A stretch of DNA of 64,000 bases from Triplophysa rosa (lineage: Eukaryota; Chordata; Actinopteri; Cypriniformes; Nemacheilidae), in NCBI RefSeq assembly GCF_024868665.1, contig NC_079904.1, positions 21,621,784 to 21,685,783 of the forward strand. The letters run 5' to 3'. The notes beneath the pieces were generated by a model, which was given only the letters and a program-made list of their open reading frames with translations, searched no databases and was not told the DNA's origin. The position numbers were made by a program, and so were the translations under genes. This document shows positions 20,521 through 31,414 of the stretch, one piece after another (position 1 is the first letter of the stretch; every line of letters starts with the position of its first letter).

Positions 20521-21716
20521 CTGTTGCATGTTCCCGTCATATGTTTTCACATATTGGGTAAAGTATTAAACTTCTTTAGGACATAAATCATATTTGTCTT
20601 CTTTCAGCACAATATTACAATAAAGTCAAGATAGAAGGGACTTTTTAACTTAACTTAATGTAATTTCATGTACATTTTTTTCAAAACAATTTTCAGTGCA
20701 TTAATCTCAGTATTTACCTTTGTTGCTAACACAGTGCTGTACCAGTTGAGTTTGGCCATTTGTTAGCCAAGCGTTGTCTTTTCTTTTCTAAATAAACTTC
20801 TCAAAATGTAAATTTATCAAGAAATATGGTTTCTCCTTATACTGGCATCGCCAGTATTTGGAGGCTTTAGCTTTAGCATTATCATATCATAGGCCAACAC
20901 CATACAACCCTTGCCAAAGCAAAAATGAAGAAAACAATAAAGCAAAACTTACTGTGGTTGGTCACTTCCTATCCAAGTGGAAAGTTCTTGACTAGCTTAA
21001 GTTGCTATGCTATGCAATCGACCTTTGTTTGTTAGCATCACACAAAAGTAGCAGAAACAAATAACACCAGACCTGGTTGTGTGATGGAAATGAAGGTTTT
21101 AATGTACTTCTGCAAAAAAGTGTAATGTCACAGGGTTATACAGAACAATAACACATACACAATGTGCACAGGTTCAATTACTCATCATATTACTATATTA
21201 CACTTTTATTGTCTTTTTTCTCTATAGAGAGGTTAAATGCAAATGAACTGCAGTTGTTATCTGAACTCATCAATTATTGTCACCTTCTATGTTTCTTTGT
21301 CATCTCTGGAGATAAGGTGTCATATCTCCGAACAAGAGGCCATTGAGGAAGATATGCTATCACCACCACGACAGAGATGACCAAGATTTGGGCACTCATA
21401 GTCAGGTAATATGGTCACTTCACACAATGACATGCACTAAAACTCTATTATTCACTTTTCACATTCGTCTTCTACAGTGGTGTGAAAAAGCTTAGAAGGA
21501 CAAGCAGTAACGTGTCAGGTAATCAGGTTAAAGACAGGGCAATTACCCCGTTTAAAGAACATTGACCTGTTCATTTACAAGTTCACTTGCCAAAAGGTCA
21601 AGTTTAGGTCACATGCCTCAGTAAAGAGCTCAAGAGTTCAGGTGCACAAACACATTTTGTTCATATTTCACTATACTAATAGAATTGCTCCCACTGTGTG
21701 CCTGACAAGCCCTAAT
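20521..21716. other. AT-rich intergenic DNA, nothing recognised
   Basis: About 1.2 kb of unique-looking AT-rich DNA with short ORFs only (21164-21346). No repeat termini or RNA genes seen. Confidence 0.55.
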
Positions 21717-21790
21717 TTACATATAAGCATTTGGCAGACACTTTTTATACAAAGTAACTAACAGCACATTCAGGCGTTTTTTCTTTTGCC
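21717..21790. repeat. Degenerate TTTACAT...GCAGACGCTTTTATCC-type repeat
   Basis: ATTTACATATAAGCATTTGG, then CAGACACTTTTTATACAAAG and TAACTAACAGCACATTCAGG, align with the better copy at 41431-41490. This is a mutated short copy of a very common fish repeat; class uncertain. Confidence 0.55.
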
Positions 21791-22004
21791 GATACGTGCA
21801 TTCTTCAGCATTTACACCCAGGCATTTTTGTTGTTAGAGCCATGCAAAACCAGTTGCGCAACCCTTGATTGACCAATGCACAGCATTAGCTGACATTCTC
21901 TGAAAATTGAATTTATGGTGCATTTGTCTGAGGGTTGACAATGTTGACAACCCTTATGCCTGGACTAACAAATCTTTTAAGCAGACATTTAATAGCTATT
22001 TTAA

Positions 22005-22063
22005 TATGCAAAATTTTCTGGTGCCCAAGCTGCCGGTATATTACTGTTTTTTACAGTGTAGTT
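22005..22063. repeat. CACTGTAAAA MITE, right-end fragment
   Basis: GGTGCCCAAGCTGCCGG followed by ACTGTTTTTTACAGTGTA is the right-terminal part of the CCCAGCTGCC MITE family. The left part is missing. Confidence 0.65.
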
Positions 22064-22211
22064 TAAAGTGTTTTTCCTCATTTCATTTTCTTTTGACAAA
22101 AACTTTATTCAGTAAAACAAACACACGCAAAACAATTAAGAGGTTAAAAGAAACATTAGCTAATATTTTAAGCAGACATTTGTTAGCAAATTATTTGTTA
22201 GTAAAAGAGTA

Positions 22212-22480
22212 GGTCACACTTTATTTTAAGGTCTAATTCTCGCTATTAACAAACCATAAACTACGACTTTTGCCGCAATAAACTCATAATTTGTTGCTTA
22301 TTAATAGTTAGTAAGGTAGTTGTTAGGTTTAGGTATTGGGTAGGATTCAGGATGTAGAATATGGTCATCCAGAATATGTGTACTAATAAAGTACTAATAA
22401 ACAACCAACATGCCAATAATAGGCATGCTAATAAACAACTAATTAATAGTGAGAATTGGTCCCTACACTAAAGTGTTACC
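22212..22480. repeat. GGTCACACTTTATTTTAAGG-type MITE
   Basis: The left end GGTCACACTTTATTTTAAGG and right end CACTAAAGTGTTACC are inverted. The middle has repeated short words around AATAAAC and TTAATAG. I know this as a common fish DNA-element pattern (GGTAACACTTTA ends). Non-coding. Confidence 0.7.
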
Positions 22481-22721
22481 AAAATATTACTTAAATGACT
22501 TTTAATTTTTTACTTTATTTTGACAAAACGTCCCTAACTTTTTTTGGTTAAACAAAAAAGCACCAAGTAGATTAAAATCAGTGATTAAAATGGTCTCTTT
22601 ATCTTACCTAAAGTCACAACTTTATGCTATTAGTATGATATAACTTGATTTCAACTCACACAAAGAAAAGTACCCACAATTTTATCTTTCAGACAGAGAG
22701 GGCGATAGAGAGGAAAACCAA

Positions 22722-22930
22722 CACTGTAAAAAATGTTCGTAAAACTGTAAATCTTTTTTAGATTTTTACAGTTTCATTTTCAGATTGTTTTGCAATACGG
22801 TACAAAATTGTCAAATTACAGAAATAGCCTGAAAATGTCTCAAGTCAGGTGTAAAATAACATAAAAAACGTTTCATTTTACTTCGCAAAAAAAAAAACAT
22901 TTTGTGTGTTTTCTGGCACCCCAGCTGCAA
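22722..22930. repeat. CACTGTAAAA MITE with CCCAGCTGC core, another copy
   Basis: It starts CACTGTAAAAAATGTTCG and includes CAAATTACAGAAATAGCCTG and TTCTGGCACCCCAGCTGC. After the core the similarity fades, so the right end is lost or poorly preserved. Confidence 0.7.
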
Positions 22931-23657
22931 CATCTCTGTTATTTATGCGTTTTTGTTTTGTTTTTAAGTGTACAGCTTTACAGTAATTTTCTTGGTTGCA
23001 ACAAGTCTAGATGCATACATTCCTTATCAATTTTTTTGAAAAAATGTTTAGCGAAACAAACACAAAAAAAAACAAGAAAAAGAGGTTAAAAGAAAGAGCT
23101 GCTAATGAAGAGTGAGTCAAGCTCACCAGCTGGTAATATCTGTTCACACTGACTACTGTTAACACTCACCTCTCTTGGCTCGTCTTTCGGTCCGCGGTGA
23201 GGAGAGCTGGCTACCAGACAGAGCATTTTCAACACTTAAAGAAACTGTATTCTGTGGACTTTGAAAAGGTTGGAAGTAAACATGTACCAGACAGAAGGGT
23301 TATGTCGTTCTTATAACAACAACTCATAAAAATTGGTTGATTTGACTCAAAGGTATTTAGGTGAACGTATCTCAGAGACAAAAAAAAAAGAACGCAGCAG
23401 ATCTGAGATCTCTCCGGTCACACCGATTCACACATTTGCTTGACACTTTCTCTCGCCCTGTCATTCTGAAGTGAAAACTGTGCTCACAGCATCCTTCAGG
23501 TGGTAGCAGATAGATGAGTCTTGACTTACGCAGTGCAATTTATTGGCAGTGTAAAGAAATTAACTTCAGTGCCCATTCTCACTTCTTTCACGAGCAACCA
23601 CATCTATAATTTATATACTAGTATACAGTATTTTCTTTCATAAAACAAGACTAAATA
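22931..23657. other. Intergenic DNA, nothing recognised
   Basis: AT-rich with a more balanced patch at 23100-23500 and no repeat termini. No ORF of note. Confidence 0.5.
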
Positions 23658-23823
23658 TCTTGGGTCACTTTTCTTGTTATGTAAAAGTATCGTAATTTAA
23701 GAAGAAAGACTTTTTTTACAGAAAACAAGAGAAAAATGCTTAGGAAGAATGTATTTTTTGTAGTGTTGCTGTGCTAATGCCAGGCTCAACCTGCTGCAAA
23801 AGCTACAGCAAAGTTTTACAGTG
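23658..23823 (-). repeat. GCAGGTTTGCCAG-family MITE, half copy in inverted orientation
   Basis: TTGGGTCACTTTTCTTGTTA, AAAACAAGAGAAAAATGC and GCAAAGTTTTACAGTG read as the reverse complement of 24181-24310 and end in the same terminus as the full copy at 24032-24392. It is thus a partial copy facing the other way, about 200 bp from the complete one. Confidence 0.75.
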
Positions 23824-23894
23824 TATGTATATTATATTGCATTTCTATCAATAGATCCTCCAAAAAAATACACATTGGACCTTTAAATGAACTT

Positions 23895-24010
23895 ATTACA
23901 GGGCTCATTTGAATGCTTGATTCTGATTGGCCAGTCGCGACATTCCAAGGGTTGTTATTTTTTAAATAACAACCGCTCAAAACTAATAACACCCTGTAAC
24001 CCGGATGCTG
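23895..24010. repeat. Small foldback sequence (GGGTTGTTATTTTTTAAATAACAACC)
   Basis: A short hairpin made of GGTTGTTATTT and AAATAACAACC sits inside a segment starting GATTCTGATTGGCCAG, a word also present in the foldback element at 32456 (GATTCTGATTGGCTGAG) and, inverted, at 24940. It is probably a distant relative of that family. Confidence 0.55.
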
Positions 24011-24031
24011 CAAATCATTTTGAGATGGGCA

Positions 24032-24392
24032 CACTGTAAAACTTTGCTGTAGTGTTTGCAGCAGGTTTGCCAGTAACTTACTGTAGCTTTAATTACTACT
24101 TAATATACTTTCCAATTAGTACTGTTTTCAATGACTTTATAACACTTTGACTTTTGAGATTCAAAATGAGCATGAAGAGACTGGCATTAGCACAGCAACA
24201 CTGCAAAATATGACATTCTTCCAAAGCATTTTTCTCTTGTTTTCTGTAAAAATATTTAAAACTTCTTAAATGACCAAACATTTACATAACAAGAAAAGTG
24301 ACCCAAGTTTATGCTTAAAACAAAATTGCGCATTAAATCTACAGTAAGTTACTGGCAAACCTGCTGCGATATTACAGCAAAGTTTTACAGTG
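24032..24392. repeat. GCAGGTTTGCCAG-family MITE, complete copy with ~54-bp TIRs
   Basis: The left terminus CACTGTAAAACTTTGCTGTA, then GCAGCAGGTTTGCCAGTAAC and TTACTGTAG, is mirrored by the right terminus CTACAGTAAGTTACTGGCAA, then ACCTGCTGCGATATTACAGC and AAAGTTTTACAGTG, over about 54 bp. It is 361 bp and non-coding. The same outermost bases (CACTGTAAAA) occur in the CCCAGCTGCC family, but the inverted-repeat body is different. Confidence 0.85.
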
Positions 24393-24642
24393 CAGTTTAA
24401 TATTACACAAAAATGAATTATAAACATGTCTTTTAATAACATATATGACATTATATTTACAAATGATTCAACCAATTTGCCTGTTCGTGACGTTTGAACG
24501 TCGTTTCTTACTTTTCTACCGAAACTAAACGGCTTTTCCTCGCGGAAGGTCTGCATTCGGTAAAAATTAGCTAATAAAATATTTCAAATTCACATTTTAT
24601 GTCCAGTTTTTTTCTCATGTGGCAAGTAGCCGTGTAATAAGC
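24393..24642. other. Short unique spacer
   Basis: AT-rich sequence between two MITEs. The minus-strand ORF 24266-24556 overlaps it and the MITE, and is incidental. Confidence 0.5.
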
Positions 24643-25093
24643 GGGATAATGTACAAGCAGCCGGCTGTTATTAAAGCAATAAGCCCCGCGAAGCAGTGGG
24701 TTACAGTGCATTTTATAACAGCTAATGGCGTTGTGGCACGACGCGGAGTGCCTAAAACCCCATAGCTGTTATAAAATGCACTGTAACCCACTGCTTCGCA
24801 GGGCTTATTGGTTTTATAAAACGGTTATTCCATATGGTTAGCAAGGTTTCATAAAATAAAGTAAATAAAATGATATTTAGGCTATGTGGTGCGGTCAGCC
24901 GTTATGTATTGGGGTATTTTATAACGGCTTAGAACTCCGCTCAGCCAATCAGAATCAAGGAACAGAACTGACCGTTTTATAACGCGAAATAAGCCCCTTC
25001 AGTGTGATACAAGACCTTCCGCTTCGCGTCGGGTCCTGATCACACTGTCGGGCCTTATTTCTGCGATAACAACCAGCTGCCTGTACATTATCC
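24643..25093. repeat. Multi-stem foldback DNA element, complete copy
   Basis: The outer inverted ends are GGGATAATGTACAAGCAGCC and CAGCTGCCTGTACATTATCC. Inside are two large hairpins. The first (about 24676-24822) pairs GCAGTGGGTTACAGTGCATT and TTATAACAGCTA with their reverse complement across a GC-rich loop. The second (about 24980-25060) pairs AATAAGCCC...AGTGTGAT with ATCACACT...GGGCCTTATT. Between them lies a unique arm with CAGCCAATCAGAATCAAGG. No ORF. The same arm and first hairpin recur, inverted, at 32400-32718. Confidence 0.85.
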
Positions 25094-26308
25094 CTTACAG
25101 AACATAAAAATTCCCTAAAAAAAAAAGTATTGCTATTTTCCAAAACATTTTTTCACACAGTTTGTGTCTTCCAAGGAAAAGATCAACATTTACCTCAAGG
25201 CCAGCTACCTTGTCCAAGAATGCTGGCAGGTTGCTTTTACGTAAAGGTGGGGGATTTATGCCACTGTTTTTATACTAAGTTCACACGTTATCTTGATCCT
25301 TGAATAGAAGTGAAGATGGACAGATTTCACCTGCTGTTTATAATAGAGAGCGTAAACTCAAGATTTTTAAGTAAAACAAAAATACATAAAAGATGAGTGT
25401 TCAAATCTGTCTCCTTACCTCAATTCACAACAGCAAGCTTATAATAACGATTTATAGCTTGAGCACTCGGCTGCGATTCTGCAGGAAATGACATCGTTTG
25501 ACTTTAAAACGCATGAAGATGAGTGCGTAAAGTAACCTGCAAAAAAAACCTGCCAACATTCTCACCGTTAGGTGCAGAATCCACCTGGGCACCCCCCACA
25601 CCATTCGAGGAACAGACAGCATGTTCACAGGTGTCAATGCTGGTTTACTTTGTAAAAATCCTGCCTCACAATAGACGTGTGAAAAGATTGACCGACAGCT
25701 TTCTTTTCTGGACAGCCACCCATGAAGATACAAAAGGGGCAGGGAAAGAACCACACCTGTACCTTTATGCGGTGGGAAAGCAGTGCCTGTGCCGATGCTG
25801 TGTACAGCGCCTGCAGAAAACTATAGAGGACCAACCGGTGTGCGAGCTTGCCACACAAGTGGCACATGATACGAGCTGCCGCGCAGCACAAAGGAGAGCA
25901 GAAAACTCACTGAAATATGAGCGTGTGGACAACATTTGTATGGCGTGAATGTAAAGTGTGTCACTTGGAAGAGAGCAGCGTGAGGTGAAATGATGTTTAC
26001 ACAGGGAGTGAACGTTGGTCATTATGAGATGAGGTGATTTTTCTAATGAACGTATTTGCTTACAGTGGCATTCAATGGTGGCGAGCAATATTATCCCAAT
26101 GACTTCTGTGCATGTGTGTTGTTAATATACACTTACAGGAGCAAATTCACATGAATCATAATGTGAACATAAATTAGTTTTGTAGCTTGTACGACTAGCT
26201 GTACGATGCATTGCTGGTTATGACTTTTGATTTTATGTCTGCATATACACAGTATTATATATTCTCACAAAGTAAATAGGGTAAATAAATGTTGATTTCT
26301 TGGAGTCC
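25094..26308. other. Intergenic DNA, nothing recognised
   Basis: About 1.2 kb, unique-looking. ORF 25523-25948 (141 codons, plus) and 25765-26088 (107 codons, minus) overlap each other and carry no recognisable domain, so neither is called a gene. Confidence 0.5.
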
Positions 26309-26578
26309 TTAAAGGGATAGTTCACCCAAAAATGAAAATCCTGCATGACTTTCTTTTTTACTGCAGAACACAAAAGAGGATATTTTGAAGAATGTTGGTA
26401 ACCGAACAACAGCGGTACCCGTTTTCTTGCATTGGTTGTTTGTCCATACAATAGAAGTCGATGGGCACTGCCATTGTTCGGTAACCAACACACTTCAAAA
26501 TATCTTCTTTTGTGTTTTGCAGAAGAGGGTGAGTAAATGATGACAGAATTGGCATTTTTCGGTCAACCATCCCTTTAA
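26309..26578. repeat. Palindromic TTAA MITE (AGGGATAGTTCACCC), complete copy
   Basis: TTAA (26309-26312) precedes AGGGATAGTTCACCCAAAAA and TTAA (26575-26578) follows the end CAACCATCCCT, giving a TTAA target duplication. Inside, AGGATATTTTGAAGAATGTT and GGTAACCGAACAA pair with TTGTTCGGTAACCAACACAC and AAAATATCTTCTTTTGTGTT, so almost the whole element folds into one hairpin. This pattern is abundant in cyprinids and resembles published palindromic fish MITEs such as Angel; the name was not checked. Confidence 0.88.
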
Positions 26579-28199
26579 ACTAGTTAGAAAAAACAATGAT
26601 ATATTGTTATATCTTATAACAGTTGAACAGTATATTCATATTTTACCAAACTTTTTTGTAATTTTACACATTAACAGCATAACAATTTACACAGGCTAAT
26701 GCACCCTGATGACGTCCCACATAGATCACAGAATTGAAATAATTATTGCATTGCAACGAACGCTAAACTGCACGAAACAAATAGTACTTCAACAGCATCA
26801 GATAAAAATAACAATACAAAAATCTTTTGAGCAGTAGAACTTTGTGTCTGTGTTTTTGTGTCCTGACCGAGATCCCATCAATGTGGTGGTCAGTCACCAC
26901 CACCACATTGAAACCTCCACACATTTTTTTCAACACCGTGCTGCTGGAGCATGAATCCGGCTTGGTCAGCCAGTGAGAGAAACAGAGTTAAAAAGTCAAA
27001 CTAGATAAAGCCGCTTCTGGTTTTGATTTCACCTGAGAGAGTGTCTTGCACAAGAGCGAACCTGTCCTCCATTTGGACGGCGGCCAATGAACATGTTAAA
27101 ACCGATTCTGCGTTTCCCTCTCATCTAAACCCACCGCGTCTGGCAGGTATTGATAGCATATCACTGTATAATAACTGAGGAGCTCTGCAGGGATGAGTCC
27201 ACTTGTTTAGTTTGGGTGGAGGTCATATCAGTCAAATGTGTCCAAACATCGCAAAGACTTGATAGTAACTGACTGTTGCAAAACACCCATGGAAAACGTG
27301 CACAGTTATAAACATAGGCTTAAAAGTGTATTTCTTTCTATCCCTTACTGTACTGTATATACTGTATTGCACTATCAGTGAGTATGTGTAAGAAAGCCCT
27401 GGTTCACATCACATGCAGCTCATAGTACTGGCCCCCCCTACTGGTCTAGAGCTCTATATGAAGACTTTCAGAGCTGTTTACTTACATCTGATGTATGTTA
27501 AAGCCCTGTTTTCAGTGAAAATGAAACTGTACTGTTGTGTAAGGTAGTTCCCAGCAGGGCATTGTGGGAGGCTTATAGGATTTTCTGCTTTTTCGTCTTT
27601 TTGCACATCCAATGGATGTATCTACACAAATTAACAGATAACAGATACCTTCGTTTTTTTATTTTAAAAAAGTACATGTATTTTATTTATGTTATGTGAT
27701 CGTGTTTTATTGTGTTTTACTGTGTGAGTTTTAGCTATGTATGTATGCATGTATACATACGTATATGTAAATGTGTCGTTATTATTAACAACCCAACTGC
27801 AGTTTGAATGCACAACAAAAATCACGATTTTTGACAAATCTGTTCTTGAAAATTAACTTTTTATATCATTATTTAAGATATTATAAGATGTTAAAACAAA
27901 AAAGTTTTCATTTAAAATAATACATCTCAATTATATGTTCTCTGAAAACTGCACAATCTTGCTTTTTGTTTAAATTTTCTTTAAAACGGGTTTTTAGTCT
28001 AAATTAAGGGTTTGATGTATGCAGTATGGATTCTACTTGTATATGCTTCATTAACAAAACACCCTTTTGGTTACCATGGTAAAGTAGGCTACACTGAAAA
28101 TGACAGTAGGTGCATTTGCACTGGATGCCAAAAATGTAAAGAAAAACAAAGAAAAGGACACCAGACCACCTCTAAACTTGGGACCACCTAAATGTTTTC
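26579..28199. other. Intergenic DNA with one perfect small hairpin
   Basis: Unique-looking DNA. A perfect 12-bp inverted repeat CAATGTGGTGGT/ACCACCACATTG with an 8-nt loop lies at 26879-26910. No other structure, no ORF of note and no repeat terminus was recognised. Confidence 0.5.
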
Positions 28200-29060
28200 A
28201 ATCTCGTGCTCAGAGAAGCCATAATGCTGTAATGATTTAATTGCTGCGGGACTGCAAGGCTAATAAGGTTTCTAAATCAGTCTGCTTTATTTGTTTTCAT
28301 TGTGACTTGTGGCGAGAGCAAAATGCAGCGGGTCTAATTGGAACGCTGTCATTAAGAGATATTCTGTTTCTTCCTTTAATAATAGTTTCGCAGATTTTTT
28401 ACAGCCGACTTGTGTTCCTCTTGTCAAGAAGGAAGTTATTTGAACCGAATATAGCCATGTCATAAAATACAGTTATTCCTTTTCACTGCACAGATCCTTT
28501 GAGATGTGGCACAGAAATGGAGACCACCGTTTTCTTATTGAAATACGGACCCTCTACCTCCCATCCCACGAAAGCAGTTTTTTAGTGTAACATAACAAAT
28601 GCTTTAATTGTTTTATTACAGAATTTGGTGGCAGGGGTCTTACAAGCAACAACCCATCGAGGGTTTGGTCATGGTTTTATTGCGATGGGGGAAAGTAGCC
28701 TTATCATTGGAGATACCAAAGATGTAACTTACAAAAGGGCGATAATGAACATCTTAGCATCTGCCATGCGGGGGAAAAAAATTAAATTAGCCACAAACGG
28801 CACATCATTTGAATTATCGTTTATGTGCATAGAGCAAAGAACTATTATAAATGTAATGCTTGTCCACTAGTTTGAAGTTGATAATAAATTCCTTCGTTAT
28901 TTGAGTTCAACAATATTGCTTCATATAAACTTTGTTTGTTGTATCTTAATTGAACTGTGACAAATCGGCATTGGAGAGAAAAGCAAGGCGTTAAGGGTGT
29001 CACCCCAATGAAAGTGTGACAGGTGAGTTTGACAGAGCGAAGGTCTGGATCATGATACCT
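28200..29060. other. Repeat-free block, candidate conserved non-coding DNA
   Basis: About 0.85 kb without any window repeat. It has repeated short homeodomain-like words (TAATGATTTAATTGC at 28230, CTAATTGG at 28335, TTTAATAATAG at 28376, AATTAAATTAGCC at 28779). ORFs 28241-28465 and 28625-28870 match nothing. The texture strongly resembles enhancers near developmental genes, but that is inference. Confidence 0.4.
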
Positions 29061-29508
29061 GGTTCACAACACAATGCCATCGCTACTCAATTATCACCTG
29101 CTTCTATATATACATGTTGCATCAAGGGAGGGCAAGACTGCAAAAAACATAGACCTCAATCAACACAATGTCTGGAACGCATGTGAGAAAGTCAAGGAGA
29201 TGATTTTGTCACTTTCTCACAGATACTTTAAAATGAGCCTTAACTTTAACACTTTCCTTTTTAAAGCGATGCAAATCAGCAGAAATGAATTTTAATTAGT
29301 AAAGATTAATTGTGTCATAGCCTAATGTGTGGGACAATGTGACTCTGATGGCAGTCACTGTCATACACATCAAAAGCGATAGGGGTCTACTGAATAATTT
29401 TAACACTAAGTATGCTGACATATCATACACTGTAGTTTTTTTTCGGAATTTGGAGAGGTGATGTGGATGGTAGGGAAAGAGATACATCAATGAAAAATGA
29501 GAACACAC
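29061..29508. other. Intergenic DNA, nothing recognised
   Basis: Unique-looking sequence between the block above and the next MITE. Short ORFs (29074-29295 and 29296-29508) are unremarkable. Confidence 0.5.
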
Positions 29509-29812
29509 TTAAAGGGATAATTCAGTTGTAATATATCATTTATATTGTCATTTCATACCTGCATGACTTTCTTTCTTCCACAAAACACAAAGAAGATATT
29601 TCGAAGAATGTTGTTAGCCGGCACCCATTGCATTGGCTTTGTTTCCATACAATGGAAATGAATGGGTGCCGGCGCTGTTCGGTTACCAACTTTCTTCAAA
29701 ATGTCTTCTTTTGTGTTCTGCGGAAGAAAGAAAGTCATACAGGTGTGAAATGACACAGGAGTGTAGGTAAATTATGACAGAATTTTCATTTTTGGGTGTC
29801 CTACGCCTTTAA
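29509..29812. repeat. Palindromic TTAA MITE, complete copy
   Basis: TTAA (29509-29512) then AGGGATAATTCAGTTG; the right side ends GGGTGTCCTACGCCT then TTAA (29809-29812). The hairpin centre pairs GCACCCATTGCATTGG with GAATGGGTGCCGG, and AAGAAGATATTTCGAAG with AATGTCTTCTTTTGTG. Same family as 26309-26578 but with a different central word. Confidence 0.86.
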
Positions 29813-29829
29813 TATATAAACTTGTTTTT

Positions 29830-30560
29830 TACAGGTCACGTTGGTACACCGGCCCTCATCGGCATGCGCACACTCCCGATGGGCTCCTGATGTGTATCAC
29901 CTTCTCGCTCCTTTTGTTTAATGGCTGGCTGAGTCCTCTCTGGTGATTTGTCCTCTCCTCATCTGCATGGGCCGTAGAAATTCCCCCTGGAGCACTGGAG
30001 AAGCTATTGTTCTCATCACAGGTTGGGTTCCTCCGCCTGAACCTGCTCTCGCTGATGAGTCGGAGCAAGAAAACGCAGGCAACGAATAAAAGACAGCGCT
30101 GACAATGATTGATGTCTGAGCCCTCTCCCTGATTCGCTGATTAAACCCATCAATCTATATGCAGAGGAGTTGTCCGATGCAAATAGATCCAATCTGCCGA
30201 AACAGAGCAGTATTGTCTGCGTTCCACGGTGTAGTGCCAAAGCTGGAGGGAGCACGATTGGCAGCTCTGGGCTCGTGGTTGGAAACAGCACGACGGGGCT
30301 ATCAGAGGTTGTGTTAATGGGAAAACTATTACACCCGGAGAGATTCGTATTTTGAGAGGGGTGGGGTTTCGGCTAGGTTAATTATGCATAAATTCTCCTG
30401 TGTGCAGAAGGGGCGAGATGTTACTGTAACTCCGCTGGAATGAGTATTGGGAGGTCATTCTACTCGGAGGGCTTTCTTATGATGAAATGTTTATTTTATC
30501 GTTAATAGGGCTTGCTAAGGCAAACATCGCTATGATTATTGCTAATAGTTGAGCTTAGGG
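29830..30560. other. Repeat-free block, candidate conserved non-coding DNA
   Basis: About 0.7 kb of balanced composition with no window repeat, containing TGATTGAT (30106-30113, a PBX/HOX-type word) and GATTAAACCCATCAATC. ORFs on both strands (29856-30068, 30016-30291 and 30170-30355) have no known domains. Candidate enhancer. Confidence 0.38.
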
Positions 30561-31195
30561 ATTAGAACAAACCACTGACCCTTAGTATATCACATTGAAA
30601 AGATTTGGCTGGAGATAAAAGGGTTTGGCGAAGTCGTCCATAAACCACATTGAATGAGGCACCTTGAGACAAAATACCATTAGTCAGATTTACACTGTCA
30701 ACACCTGCAGAACACAAAAGAAGAGATTTTTGCGTGCAATCTGCGGCACTTTACAGCTGCAATTTGTAACAATTATCATGCAAGTACATAAAAAGTGTAA
30801 AATTTGATTTCTTACGTTTCTCTGATCCAACTATAAGCTTATAATCATAGATTCATGGACTTATCATTTGAACTGTCTGGTGCGATTTTGTAAGAAATGT
30901 CAGTTTGATGTTCGTAAACTTTAATCCACATAAGGACATAAAATTACCTGCAATGGTTTATGTTTGAATAAAAAGGTCAAAGCTTTCAAATGGTTTTCTA
31001 AATGGGATGTGGTGGTTTCATTGGACGCACGCGCCTGGCTGGAGTTAACTTCAGGTTTGTGTTTGGTTCTCAGTCTCGCTGTCTGTCAATTTTTTTATAT
31101 ATTTAATTTATTTTCATTTTAGTGTCATTTTAATTTCATTTTTATTTGAAACTTAACAGACAAAGTAAAGTTATTGGGAGGAAATCATATTATCA
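30561..31195. other. AT-rich intergenic DNA, nothing recognised
   Basis: Unique-looking. A CACAAAAGAAGAGATTTTTG word at 30714 recalls a piece of the palindromic MITE but is too short to call. Confidence 0.5.
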
Positions 31196-31414
31196 CACTG
31201 TAAAACATTTAATTTACAGAATTTTACTGTTTTTTTTTTTACAAATTTTTATGTTTTTTTGAAATACTGTAAAAAACATGAAATTACAGAAAAAGACTGC
31301 AAACTTTTAAGAAAAAACATGGAAAAACGCTTATTTTATGTGAAAACCCTTTTTGTTTTACTTTTCTTTACTAGCGCCCCAGCTGCTAGAAAATTACCGC
31401 TTTTTTTTACAGTG
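31196..31414. repeat. CACTGTAAAA MITE with CCCCAGCTGC core, complete copy
   Basis: Starts CACTGTAAAACATTTAATTT and ends CCGCTTTTTTTTACAGTG, so both termini are present. The core AGCGCCCCAGCTGCTAG at 31373 lies close to the right end. At 219 bp this is the best-delimited member of the family in the window. Non-coding; the ORF 31259-31453 is incidental. Confidence 0.85.

Noticed and set aside
25523..26088. Overlapping ORFs of 141 (plus) and 107 (minus) codons
   Set aside because: They overlap on opposite strands, have no known motif and lack exon-like borders.
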